Assembly (NCBI GenBank): GCA_910589415.1
Contig: OU342638.1
Location: 36,057,579-36,121,578 of the forward strand
Length of the DNA: 64,000 bases
DNA from: Malachius bipustulatus
Taxonomy: Eukaryota > Arthropoda > Insecta > Coleoptera > Melyridae
Direction of reading: 5' to 3'
A program made the translations under genes and the position numbers. Below the pieces are notes generated by a model. The model made no database searches. It had not been told where the DNA came from and saw only the letters and a list, made by a program, of their open reading frames with translations. Positions 22,511 to 35,431 of this stretch are shown here, one piece after another. Each line of letters opens with the position of its first letter. Positions within the stretch are counted from its first letter, which is position 1.

Positions 22511-25260
22511 ATCACTCAATACATTTATTATGTAACTGTCAAAATCATCTGGTGCCCGCTTACGTCAAAAGTCTTCTTCTTAGTAATTCAACATTATTTA
22601 TGGTCTTGACATAACCTGAGATTATTAATGATTTCTTCTTCTTCTTCTTCTCTCCCCTTGACGTGGCGAGAGAGTTTTCTTGGCCTCGCTCTGGAGCAAC
22701 CCAGCCAGTTATTAATGATTTATGAAGTTTTGTCACGTCCTGTTGTTTCTTGTCTTGTCACTCTTGATCTTAAAAACAAAACTGACGTGTCAAATGTTAA
22801 TTCTAATAGCCGCTTTAATTCTCTAATTAATTTCAACAAATAATAAGAGAATAAAACAATTTAAGGTATACTCGGTAATAATAAGCGCAATATATGAATT
22901 TCCTGTATCTTTTAAACAATCCCCAACTTTTTAACGTAATTAGAAAGTGAGTATCATTAATAAAACGAGAATTTAAAATATTACGACGGTTCGCCATTTT
23001 GGAACATCATAGAGAGCTGTAAATAGATGAGACACTTCACATTATTTAAAAATTTCAAGCGACATCTTGCGGATTTATTCTAAACTCCTACACAAGGGGA
23101 TAGTATTATTCAATTACATTGGGCTGAATTATTGCTTCAAATTAATCCTATAATTGTTTAAAATGCGTAAAATTTGTCACTCATGATGTCCGTAAATATA
23201 ATAAGCGCTTGTTGTCATTTTTACGACTAGTAAACTACTAATTAGAATTAATTAATTTGATTTAGAGATTATTTAAGAATTAGTTTTTAGCTCAGCTAAT
23301 AATAAATAAAAAAAAACAACTTGCAGTGTACATGTGGTGAGTAATTTAGAAAGTGTTTGAGGCGACATCTATCCGCTTAATTTTAAACTATTGGAAAAGG
23401 GGAAGCGATTATTCTTATTCTATCTTCATATTTACGTCTTGGAATTGTTTTTAACAGGTTATTAAATCTATAAATTTTATGAATTCTACATTTTATTACT
23501 TTTTTTGCTTCAAATAATATTTGTGGCATTTCAAATTATAAAAAAATAAAATTAAAAATTAGTTTTATATTCATAAATCGATAAATAGTAGATTTATTAC
23601 GTAGTCAAGAAACATCATCAATTTATTTCTGTTTATTTTCTACGTCAACTAACGATGAATGAACATTCTGATGATGCGGCTTACAACGAGAAATGAAGAT
23701 GCGATTTTCTCATGCTCCCTGCTTACTTATTTACCGTTAATAAAAATAAATAATGGAATCTCCAAGAAAGTGAAAGAAAACATACGTACGTACTGTCTCT
23801 GAACGAGAAAAAATACTTACAATAAGTGAGAGGAGTCGTATCAAGCCGCAATAATATGTTGAGCGATTTATATATGAACATACAGCTGTCCTGAAAGTAA
23901 TACAGAGATCTCAATAAAGTGTCTACTGTGAAAAAAATTCTATACTGCTCTTTCAACTTATAGCTTATAGCATATCGCACTCCACGCCACTGAATTACAT
24001 AATAATATAAATCCCCCTGAACTTACAAAACGAAGAACATTTAACATCTTAATGGTTCTAGATTAATGACGAATCCGCTCCCACTTCCGGCATTTAATCG
24101 ATAACCAATCAAAATACAATAAAACCCTTTCCACACACTTAACATTATCCTTATAACACTCATCAATGAAAAATATTATTTGCGGGACAAGCGCTTTCAC
24201 CCCTTCTTCATTATACAATAATACAATCGCAAAGCCATCGACCTCCGCTTCAATTCGACAAAAGTCTAGACACTTAATTTTCGCTGTAAATAGTAATAAA
24301 AAAATGTCTTTTGCATGTCCCTTTTTCATGTCGCACAACGTTCATTCCGTGACCGCTCATGTTAATAATTCCGCGCTTTTACAACGAGAGAAGGGAAAAG
24401 CCAGCTAGGTAACATCGGTCAGATTTATTATGCGGCGCTGAGCAGTTATAGTTATAGTTATAATATAATAGTTAAGTACAAGGGTAATAGTTGGCGGTGC
24501 CGGTAATGCATGGCCAACATTGATTGTGACAGATTCCCCGAGCGGAACGATTGTTTGCCGAATAGTGTTAGCTGTTGGTAAAATCGCATTCGTGCGCGAA
24601 CCCGTCGACCGACTGGACGTGGGCGTAGCGACGCCGAGTAAACCGGACATGTGCCGACGTCTGTGAATTTGCGATCTGTGAAGTACCGACTAGAACTTGT
24701 ACGACGAGGTAGGTACTTTTGATAACGTCAATGGACAAGTCACTTAATTATGATTAATTAATTTATTAAATTTCATCATTATTTGCTCGAGTTTTTTTTA
24801 TTAACGCAACCAGATTTTTGTTGCAAATTAGAAAAGAAACTGATTCGCTCATAGTTTTTATGATTATTCAACAAAGCGTTATGAAATTGTTATATGCATG
24901 TATATGAATTGTTGTCTACATTGTGTAAATAGTTGCATGAAACGTTACAGAATAATGCAACTCTCCTCTACCTGTTTCAGTTTTATACACAACTCTATCA
25001 TTTTCAGGACATTTGATTTAATATTTTTTAAAGCCCCAGATATTTCTTTACCCACCTGAACCCTGAACTGATTTAAATAAACGTGTCTTGAAATAAGTTG
25101 TTTCATAATTAACGAGGCATTAAAGTGACTTAAGATAACAAATCGTAATTACTAAGCCTGATGGTTAAGACCGCAACGATAATCATGCGTCATCCTTGAC
25201 TAACGCCCCTCTTGATATTCCTCTAGGTAGATATAATTAATCTGGACATAATAGGCATTC
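22511..25260. other. Gene-free DNA between AdipoR and the satellite array
   Basis: AT-rich. Contains a TTC microsatellite (about 22635-22652) and two copies of the recurrent GCGACATCT motif (23058 and 23362). A GC-richer block at about 24480-24708 ends in GACGAG followed by GTAGGT, a good plus-strand donor. That block could be a leader exon of the gene at 31.9 kb, but this is speculative. Confidence 0.4.
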
Positions 25261-27195
25261 CCAGAGGAAAATAGTTTTGATTTTCTCGCCCTCTATGGCT
25301 TTTGAAACTGTTTTTTTAAACACTTTTTGCCCAAACTTTTGCACTGTTTTCAATTTTTGGTCTAAATCTCAGAAAGGAAGCCTTTTTTCGAAAAGGCCAT
25401 ACCATATAAAATTAGAGTAGACAAAATTTTCTGCATTTCCTATAGGAAACATTTTTTCGTAAGAGTAACGACCGTTCCACCACTTAGAGGGTGCCAAAAA
25501 ACATATTCCCATTGTGTGTTTTTTTTTGAAAGTTTTGCTATAGTTTTGATTTTCTCACCCTCTCTCAAAATTTGAAGTTTTTTGGCGAAAAATTGTTTTT
25601 TTTTTACATTTTTGGCACTTTTTCCCAAATTTTTGCACTTTTTTCAGTTTTTGGTCTAAATCTCAGAAAGGAAGCGTTTTTTGACAAGGTCATTCCATAC
25701 AAAATTAGAGTAGACAACATTTTCTACATTTCTTATTATAGGAAACGTTTTTTCGGAAGACTAACCGTTCCGCCGGTAGAGCGCGCCAAAGAAACATATG
25801 TATTTCTATTTTGTGGGGTTTTGGAAAATTTTGCTATAGTTTTGATTTTCTCACCCTCTATGTTTTTTCGGCCGCTGAATACGAAGATACGAATTTGAAG
25901 TTTTTTGGCGAAAATTTGTTTTTTTGCACTTTTTTGGCACTTTTTGCCCAAATTTTTGCACTTTTTTCAGTTTTTGGTCTAAATCTCTGACAGGAAGCAT
26001 TTTTTAAACAAGTCCATTCTATACAAAACTAAAGTAGACAACATTTCCTACATTTTTTATAAACAACGTTTTTTTGTAAGACTAACCGTTCCGCCGGTAG
26101 AGCGCGCAAAAAAACATATTACCATTGCTTGGGGTTTTCGGTTTTGGAAAGTTATGATTTTTTTGATTTTTTTTTTGATTTTCTCACCCTCTATGTTTTT
26201 TCGGCCACTGAATACGAAGATACGAATTTGAAGTTTTTTGGCGAAAATTTGTTTTTTTTTGCACTTTTTGGTACTTTTTGCCCAATTTTTTGCACTTTTT
26301 TCAGTTTTTGGTCTAAATCTCTGACAGGAAGCATTTTTTAGACAAGTCCACTCTATACAAAACTAAAGTAGACAAAATTTCCTACATTTTTTATAAACAA
26401 CGTTTTTTTGTAAGACTAACCGTTCCGCCGGTAGAAGGTGCCAAAAAAACATATTACCATTGCTTGGGGTTTTCGGTTTTGGAAAGTTATGATTTTTTTT
26501 ATTTTTTTTTTTTTTTTCTCACCCTCTATGTTTTTTCGGCCACTGAATACGAAGATACGAATTTGAAGTTTTTTGGCGAAAATTTGTTTTTTTTGCACTT
26601 TTTGCTACTTTTTGCACAAATTTTTGGACTTTTTTCAGTTTTTGGTCTATATCTCAGAAAGGAAGCGTTTTTCCGACAAGTCTATTCTACACAAAAGTAA
26701 AGTTGACAAAATTTCCTACATTTTTTATTAATAACGTTTTTTTGTAAGACTAACCGTTCCGCCGGTAGACCGCGCCAAAAAAAAACATATTTCCATTGTT
26801 TTTTTTTGGTTTTGGCAAATTTCGCTATAGTTTTGATTTTCTCGCCCTATATGTTTTTTTTTGTCGCCGAACACGAATTTGAAGTTTTCTGGCAAAAATT
26901 TGGCCCAGAACTTTGTTTTTTGCCCTTTTTGTCACTGTTCACTAGAAATGGGAATATGATTTTTTGGCACGCTCTGCCGGCGAAACGGTTAATCTTCCAA
27001 AAAAAGTTTTCTATGAGAAATGTAGAAAATTTGGTTTGCTTTAATTTTGTACAGAATGAACTTGTCGATAAAACGCTTCCTTTCTGAGATGTAGGCCAAA
27101 AACTGAAAAAAGTTCAAAAAAAAAATTCGTGTCCCAAAAACCCAAAAAACATAAAGGGCGAGAAAATCGAAACTATAGCAAAATTTTCCTCTGAA
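25261..27195. repeat. Satellite-like tandem array, 270-340 bp unit, with an inverted terminal monomer
   Basis: Six head-to-tail units begin with the phrase TTTTGATTTTCTC-CCCTCTATG at about 25271, 25540, 25836, 26167, 26505 and 26826. Each carries AAGTTTTTTGGCGAAAA, CAGTTTTTGGTCTA, a GGAAGC-TTTT block and an ACCGTTCCGCCGGTAGA block. The unit length grows from 269 to about 338 bp along the array. At about 26940-27195 one unit runs in the opposite direction. Short open frames here are repeat artefacts. Confidence 0.85.
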
Positions 27196-30100
27196 ACCCC
27201 ATTTTATTCCTAATTTGCCTATAGCCTAAAAACAATAAAATGACTGAAATAATTAATAAATTATCAAATAATAATAGCTGAGAGCTACTATAATACTGCT
27301 GAACGCAGCAACTATGATTACGTCAACGTGCGCTACAGAAATGTGCGCACAATGACTGACATCGATGACTTTCAATAATGCAATCGCACCTTTTGACATT
27401 TTGACATTTTTACTGCAAAATCGTTCAGCGATAATAATAATTATTCCCAGATGAGTTTGACACTCGTTTTATACGCCTGCGCGTTAACTAATATAAAAGT
27501 AAAAGTTAAAAGAGTCAATTTTTAGCACCGCGCGCATGTCACACTATAAAATATGACAATTTATTTCATAATCAGATAGCATAAAAATTAAGTCATTATT
27601 GGAATCGCAATAATTGTAATAATGTAGACGCACCAGCACCAGCACCTCCCGTGCATAATATTTCTTGAGCAAGTAGCTCGCGGCTTCCTCTTCTTGGAGC
27701 GCGCTGCGTTTTCACTTTCTTATTACCAGCGCGTGTGTGTATATGTTGGAATTCCAAGAACAATATAATTGTTATTATTTAAACGAGTTAAAATATCCGT
27801 TACGCAAAACAGCCGATTGTTATTAGCCGGGCCATCGTCTATTGTCTTGTTTAAAGAAAAAGAACATCGATACGCTCTCTGCATCTTATTGTAGGTAGCT
27901 GTCGATAAAAAGGGGTAAGGAAGCGTAAAATTCAATTACTATAAAAGTGACGTTTGATCATTTTAAAACCCCCCTTGAAACAAGCCCATGGACTGGCTTT
28001 TCGAGAGCTAAAAAGAGGTATTATTGGTCCTGATTCCTGCCTGACATTCATTGGGTCATGTCATTGCAATAAGGTTAGGTATCACTCTTTTGAACATATC
28101 AAGTCCAATAAATCATCCAATTACTCGTAGGTATAAAGTCATAATATGAAACGTTATAATCATAATCTACAACCGCAATAAGCGGTCTCATAAAGCCAGT
28201 CTCTGACCGAGAGTACTGAGACGCTTGTCGCTTGTCCCCTAGACGGTTTAAGAACTTGCGCGACATCTATCGCATTTTTCGTTAACTGCAAGAAAAGGGG
28301 ATGCGATTATTGCTTGATTTGACGCAACTAGCAACATAAAAATCGTCTATATTAACCGTTACTAAGTGATACGACGTTATAGTAATTCCTTCACCACTGT
28401 GATCAGTAGTATAGCCCTGATGGTGACGATTTTCTTATTCTAAAGGCATCAATTCTTTGGTGAAAATTTCGAAAAAAAAATTCTCAGCGCGATTTCTCTA
28501 AAAAAATCTCTACCTAGACGTGATCAAATTACGTGATAAATTGAGAGAAATTCAGAACTGTAACTGGTACTTCTGTAGCTGTTCCCGTTATTCTAGAGAT
28601 CAGGATAAAAGTTATTTTTCTGGTGACGTTGATTTGTTATGAAACCGGTGACTCAGCTCTGATGAAGATTCCTGGCAATGCAGTTCCTAGGAATCCGTTT
28701 TATAACTTATATCAGTTATTGAGTCACGGATTTCATTTTCTATACATCTAAACAATCTCCAATTAAATGAATAATCAGCGGATACCTCTAATTGAAATTG
28801 TGGAACCATCAGTATCAGTCAGGAACAATCAGTCAGGTCAAAAGAGCTGATTATTTAATAACGACCAGAAACATGGAAATGGTTGCATTAGGTGCGGTTC
28901 CTTACTCACAAGATCCTACAAAGGGTTCCTATCGTCGCGTCAATTAGCGTCGATCCATTTTTATCACAGACAGCTGTTTCGACCTCATCAGATCAACTTG
29001 ATTTTACTGACTTTATGGATGGTCCAGCTCTTAGCGACAAATAAACCTAGCAATGCATCAGCAAAATATCGAATAACAGTCTGATATGGTACGCTGATGA
29101 GACGAAATGCCGAAATAGCTGTTCGTGTCTTCTCTCTTCTTATTTCTTGTCGTGGAGCTGGATGAAAACGAGCTAAAGGCAATTTTTTTACTACTCATGT
29201 TTATTGGACAATCTCTCTCTCTCTCTATCTGTATGTTCGCTTATAGCACGAGATCTGCTGATCAGATTATCTCGCAGTTCAAGCGAACTCTAACCTACTT
29301 TACCGCTACAAGTTTTAAGTGGCAGCCCCTTGAAATCGTTCCAGTATTTCAAAAAATATAAACTCCACTGTTACACCAAACAAAAGTATACGGAAAATTA
29401 ACGCCAACACGATCGAGTCGCAAAATTCTTTTCCAAGTAGCTTCTAACAACGAGCCGATGCTTATCTCCTCCCGCGGCAAAACTCGATAGTTCTGCTGGC
29501 TCTGCATGTCAGCCTTCTGCATAATTTCAGGCCCCGAAACTGGGTTACCGGGACTGATTTGCACAAAGCCAAGAACGCGAAACGATGACGCTCTTCCTGC
29601 TCGGGATCAAGATAAGACCATCCTCAGGGTTGGGCGAGTCGTTATAAAAATCACATACACGTTTTTAGCGCCGCTTCCTGGGATGGGGACGAATTATCGG
29701 GGGAATCGCGTGCCGCGCCGCTTGTAACGATAATTCTCAAAGGTGTAAATCCTATAATCCTACCAGAAGAACGACGTACGGACGTGTCATATCTACTGTC
29801 AAAGTGTATTTTTTTATCAAATTTAATTTTTAATTAGATGTTTGTAAATAGACCCCACAACAATGGAAGAGAGATCTTTTGTGTCCACTTCCTGTCAAAT
29901 TCATACGGCTCGATAATTACCTTATTCCAGCTCCGGCGCCATTGTCCGAGATGGAAATTATCGAATCGTGGCAGCATCTGCACGATAGACCCTCCCCCCG
30001 TTCATTGACATTGAAAATTATAAATAAATAAACTTTATTGCGAGCAAAATAATTGATCCCAGATTCGTCTCCGAAAAATAGAGCGAGGATCGATGCTAAT

Positions 30101-31902
30101 CGCGCTTGTTATACTATGCAGGGTGATTTAATGTTAATAATAATTAATACACGGTTCAGTTAACTATAACGACCATCACTGTTACGTGTTATTGTGTCGC
30201 ACAGTGCACCTTCAAAACTGGTCGGGATTGATAAATTTCCGGCCGGGAGGTGACCCGGAACTGCATTTTCCAAGGATGCTCGCATCGCGCTAGCGCTAAC
30301 ATAAAAAACAGGTTTCATGGTAAATCAGCGAGAAGTACACATGATTTAATTATCATCGCCGTATAGTGTGACATATGTGACACCTTACGACGTTAATTCC
30401 GACAAGCAAATTAGTAGCTCCATATGGAGAACCGCTGGGCTCTAATCAGGGACCAAACTATTTTCAACATCCATTCATAAGAAGTGTTGAAAACGATTTA
30501 AAAGAATGTATAAAAATCGCACCTCTGCGAGGCGTTCTGATGGACTGAAATAATTCCAATCGAGTTTAATCCGATTATTGTAATGTCGTTTAAACATTGA
30601 TTTCTCGCACCCTGCCTCGATGTAATAAACGATTTCTTGTCCAAGTCCGTCAATCAATAGACGACATGTCTTTTACAGCCCAATCAATTAGGGAAATAAA
30701 TATTAACGCGGCCCAATTCCGACCCTTTCAGCCTGCTCAAAACTAGGTAAACACTGAAAAATAAATAAGGATGACGAGCCTCCCATAAAGTTACAGGGCG
30801 AGCAACAAATTTGGTGCTTCGACCTGGAAAGCGACTTGAAGATGTATTTTTTCGTAACGTCATTTCTTGACCTACTATAATGGTATATCTTTCCCCACAT
30901 CACTAATAATAAAGGGCTAGTGCATACTTTATCGACCGGTACAATAATACACAGCAACGCACAGCAATGAATGACATTTTCATTTTCTGCATTACCCTCC
31001 ACCTCCATCTCCACCTCCTCCAACTTCCAATAACCGAGCTGGACGACTTCAAGTCCGAGTCCTCCAGACACGCGAAACGGCGCGCCTTTGTTACCGCGGA
31101 GTGACCTCATTTCACGCCCCTTCCGGTCCCGCGGCGACCCTCCGATCGGGGTGACTCATTTTATTCACAAGAAATGTGACAAATGACTAATTACTCGTGC
31201 CACTTTCGAATAGCGAGCCTCAATAAGGAGACCTTCTAAAAATAAACGCGCCCCCGATTTACTCACATCTCTTTATACATTTTTAGGGATGGATTCGCTA
31301 TACCACCCACCACCAATAAGTACTTCCGCTGGACTTCATGTGGACACCTTATAAGTTCTTCAAGATTGCACTAATAACATAAATGTCAATTTTTTTCGCG
31401 ACAATAAGCTTTCAAAATCCCACTTTCCTGCCGAGCTGGATTACCATGAAGTACTTTTTTTTGGCAAGCCCGGTCAGCTGGAGCTTTTTTGATTTGGGGG
31501 AAGGGGAGGGGGGCAACCTAAAAAAAATTCGAGCTTACCGGACTTTGCAGAAATTGAATTTTCAAGCTCACCGAGGACATTGTCAAACCGGAAAGTGACT
31601 AACCGGAAAGTGGTGCAGTGATGAAGTCCTTGACGAAGTCAAGGATCGTAGCTTAGATTCTGGCTCGGCTCCCCAAAAAAAATACACGATAGATGGTGGT
31701 GGCCCAGTATGGGATTGGCACAAAGGGCCTTGAATAGGCCTAGTCGCTTTGGGTATAGGTACAACCCCTTCCCCATACTTTTTCTTCACCCATTCCCGTT
31801 GCCCAACCGGATCCTGCAAACAAAATCCAACTCCACATGACCAGACTTTGCAAAAATCGAATTTTCTGTCGAAAGCGACAAATAAACAAACGGCAAACGC
31901 AA
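27196..31902. other. Long gene-free stretch
   Basis: No supported gene on either strand. Contains one GCGACATCT motif (about 28259-28310), a CT dinucleotide run near 29211-29226, and ordinary AT-rich sequence with scattered GC-richer patches (27640-27720, 29440-29720). Open frames in it lack family signatures or acceptable splice context. Confidence 0.5.
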
Positions 31903-33546
31903 ATGATGACTCCTGCAATCGTTTCCAGAGCGATGTTACTGAACCTGATCTTCCTGTTCGGCGTGCCGCTGGGCTCGATGTCGGCGCCCGACTGTTCCAA
32001 TCAGGCGTACGACCGTTGCGTCCGCATAGCCGATCCCCTGATCCGGGAAGCGCGGCTCGTTTTCCCCGACAACTCGAACGACATAGACGTCGTGTGCCGT
32101 ACCTGGAACCGATTCGTCGACTGCCTGAAATCCTACACCGACAACTGTTTCTCCGACCAGCAGCGCAGGATCTTCAACAAGGCCGTCGAGAGGCCTATCG
32201 AGAGCGTCCACGAGATGTGCATGATGCCCAGTTATCAGCAAGGTAGCTGCTTGTCTTTTTTCCCTTTCCTTTCACTTGATTGGTTTTCTTTACAGAGTAC
32301 TTGGAGTACGCTCCCTGTATCAAGAGCACCATTACGGAGATCGCGCATTGTGGACCTCAGTATAATTTGCTGGTGGAGCAGGTCTCGCAGGGTGATATCA
32401 TATCGAAATCTACTCTATGTTGGTACGTTTGCCTTATTTGTACTGAATATATAATACAGCGATTTTTGCTCCCTTAATTATTATTGTAGCTCCCATGATC
32501 GTTTCAAGCAGTGCGTTCAAGCAGAAACGCGGCATCTCTGCGATCGAGGTGTCCCCGATGGTAAAGCTTCCAGATTCGCCAACCATCTCATCGATAAAGC
32601 GCTGAGTTTCCTTCAGGATCAATGCATCAATTACATGTAAGCGATCAAGTTTCTTCTCGAGGTGCCAAAAACTAATTCCAATCGTTCCAGTCCAAATTCC
32701 GGCGACTGCACCGCAACCACCACCGACCATTCGCAGTTCTCCGATCCGGTCATGATCTCGACGTCTTCCAGCGAGCTTTACCGCTGGAACACCAACACTA
32801 ACACCGCAAGGGAAGCGTCCGCTAAAGAAATCCACCCGTCCAGGATGACCCCACCGAGAGCAACCGCGACCACCACGACTTGGCTGCCATCATCATCCAA
32901 CACCAACAACCCTTCAACGAGTATCAACAATAGGCAATCGTTTGCAGGATCATCATCTCCGTTACCTTTACCGGGAAGTCCTAACCTCAACGATATGTAC
33001 AACACACCCCCTCAGGTTTGTTATTCAAGCTCCAGTTCTGGTAACTTGACCAATAATTCTAACCCTACCAATTCCAGGTCTCCACGACTCAAGTGTTAGG
33101 TTCAAGAAGGCGACCCGTGTCGTTCGGAAGGGCGAGCAGTTGGACTGAAGCTCCCGTCGAAAGCAACACCGTCAGGATGTATCCAGAAACGAGCAGCATG
33201 AACCCTAATAACCGAAATCAGGAACAGTACGCGACAGTTTCCAGTTGGAATGTAATGGGAGCAAAACCGGTAGACAGGACTTGTGAGTGTCGGTAAAATT
33301 TATTGCATCCAAATGGATTATAATTTTTTTATTGCAGCTATGAGCGAGAGAAACTTCGGGAGGACCATCAGCAGCACGGAGAGGACGACGTGGTACCCTG
33401 CCGCCGGTAGCCAGACGCACAACCAGGTCGAAGAACCGAACCAACAGAGTTGGACGGGTCGTGGTAACGATTCAGGGATCGTTTATTCGAGTTTAGCTGT
33501 TACTGTTACGTCCATTTTGGTTTCGTTGTTGACTGTTTTTTGGTGA
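31903..33546 (+). CDS. Secreted Cys-rich, Ser/Thr-rich protein with GPI-type tail (450 aa), family not recognised
   Basis: Six exons with consistent phases: 31903-32242, 32296-32422, 32490-32636, 32691-33015, 33078-33282 and 33338-33546. A signal peptide (MLLNLIFLFGVPLG core) precedes a probable cleavage after SMSA, about residue 28. Residues 31 to about 215 form a domain with 14 cysteines, an even number suited to disulfides. Landmarks are CSNQAYDRC, VVCRTWNRFVDCL and FKQCV. A long Ser/Thr/Asn/Pro-rich stretch follows, likely O-glycosylated. The end is GNDSG plus a hydrophobic run (IVYSSLAVTVTSILVSLLTVFW) with no cytosolic tail, as in GPI anchoring. It is probably a cell-surface or secreted protein; no enzymatic motif is seen. 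AATAAA at 33712-33717. The Cys pattern recalls small invertebrate extracellular helical domains, but I cannot name one. An alternative upstream in-frame ATG at 31837 would spoil the signal peptide. Confidence 0.85.
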
Positions 33547-35165
33547 GGGTTTGGGTGGAATGATAATAATTATTGTCGAGTGATGATCGCGCAAACAGAA
33601 AGATGATGAAGAAGACGAAAATTACAAATGATTGAGCTAGTCAAAATGCTTTTAACTTGTCGTTGTGAAAGAGAAATTATATTACGTCTAATAATAATTA
33701 ATAATAACAATAATAAATAAAAGTTTTTGTTTGTTTTGATATCTAGTCCCAAACGTCAAGTGTCCTGAACTGTCTAATTTGTCATTCGGTCCATATCCAT
33801 AAAACTACCGACAGGCGGCTCAAGCTCGATTTTATCTAAAATATGATTTAGTTCAATTCAATTGATGACGATCGCAGGTCAATGCCTAAAAACAACCTCA
33901 ATAAGTCAAACTTCAGGACCACATTCACGACGTGAACTTAAAACTTCAACTAAATCACGACAACTGACAACAATAGCCACATGAACGGTTTGTTTATTTG
34001 GAACCAGTTCCTCTTAATTAGCCCTGCGCAGTATGCTATTATAAAAAAGCACTCTAAAACGCATGCGCGAAGGCGAGATTTGGTTTGAAAGCCTCACGTC
34101 ACAACGCGTTCCCGTATAGAATGTCTGACGATTGTTTTAAATCAAATAAGACACAATCCCCAGCTGTTACTTTAAACAGAGGTCGATGCTGAGGATGGAG
34201 TTATAGTTAACACCACGCCCCCTAAATCAACAATGCCCTTGTCATTTTCTTGAGATATACGGGAAAAAAACTAAGAAATGTTAAATAAAACGATTGTTCG
34301 AGACCCATCGGTACTACGTGAAAGGTTGAGGCAAGCAGTATGACTTGCCTCAAGCAGTATGAAATTTTGATTTTCATAGTGACGTATTTCAGCGAATTTT
34401 TTTTTGTTTTTCTTCGAAAAAAGAATAAAAATGTTTAAATTTATTTTTTGAAGTTAATTAGTTTTTGGTTTCCATTATTTTTTTCACACCGAATGACATA
34501 GAAAAACAATATGGCGGCCATAAGAAAAACAAAAGTTGACTATGAAAACTCTGAGATCTAGTCGGCTTTGAAAATTTTTGTAATGTCAAACGGATAGCTT
34601 TTGACGACTTATGTAAGCAATAATTAATTAATTTCCAATAATAAAAAAGATACGGGTAAAATAAGAAATTTTGATTTTTCAGTTTTTTCAGGATACGACT
34701 GAAAATATAAAAAAAATCAAATTCTTATTAAGCATCAAATTGTGCAACTTTTCTCTAATTTAACCGACCCTGTATCTCTTGTCGTTTCCGAAATCCCTAT
34801 GTAGTTACTATTATCTGGGACACCCAGTATACATAATTGCCTACGGTAGCAAACTACTGAAAGATATCTCTTTGCCTTTCATTTTTCTTGCGTGATTTCC
34901 ACACTCCAATATCGCACAACAAACCATTTTGCTGTCAGATAGTCAGGTACGCAACTCAAACTAATTAAAATCACTGGAACATCTTCAAACGTCGAAATAA
35001 ACTACTAAATCGCTACTTTACGTCATTACTCGAGTCATTACTACTGCCGAGTCGCATGTAGCTATCACCACACTGACGTCACAGGCTGCGCGCTCACATA
35101 CCTTGTTTATTTGTGTCACTGCCACCTGCCACCTCTACTTGTTTGTGTCATGGACACAGGACACA
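33547..35165. other. Intergenic DNA upstream of the first zinc-finger gene
   Basis: 3' end of the secreted-protein gene (AATAAA at 33712) and AT-rich DNA. A GGGACACCCAGTATAC word near 34818-34833 resembles the ends of the TA-flanked fold-back family. No gene seen. Confidence 0.45.
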
Positions 35166-35275
35166 GGACACAGTGACATCAGTGCTACTGCTGCTATAGC
35201 TAAGTGGCTCATTCAGTGGGCTGGGCCAAATATCGCAGTCTATAAAAAAGAAGACAAATTTCTAGGTTAGGTGCT
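35166..35275 (+). promoter_or_regulatory. Conserved 5' leader of the zinc-finger family, copy 1
   Basis: A block with GTGACATCAGTGCT, AGCTAAGTGGC, ATCGCAGTCTAT, AAGAAGACAAATTT and AGGTTAGGTG. Versions of it precede copies 2 (38852-38976), 3 (42665-42756) and 5 (56289-56400, inverted). Conservation outside the coding region suggests the promoter or first non-coding exon was copied along with the genes. Confidence 0.6.
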
Positions 35276-35431
35276 ATTTTTTTTTCAACATTTTCTTTTC
35301 ATTTTATTTTAACTTGTTCCTACTTCGTGCTAGCCTAATTTAAATTTATTACTGTAGGCTGTTGGTTGCTTGGTTGGTACTGTTGGTAATAGGCATAGTC
35401 AATGATTTTTTCCCTAATTAACTAAAACATC

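Noticed and set aside
24063..24408. Overlapping opposite-strand frames of 80-91 residues
   Set aside because: Mirror shadows of each other in AT-rich DNA with no recognised motif.
25440..27087. Multiple Phe-rich or Lys-rich open frames
   Set aside because: They repeat with the satellite unit and arise from its T-runs; no independent coding evidence.
30475..31110. Minus-strand frames of 60 and 135 residues
   Set aside because: No domain, no good splice or start context, composition like the background.
31837..31902. Upstream in-frame ATG for the secreted protein
   Set aside because: Adds a basic, Cys-containing 22-residue stretch that would spoil the signal peptide; the ATG at 31903 fits better.
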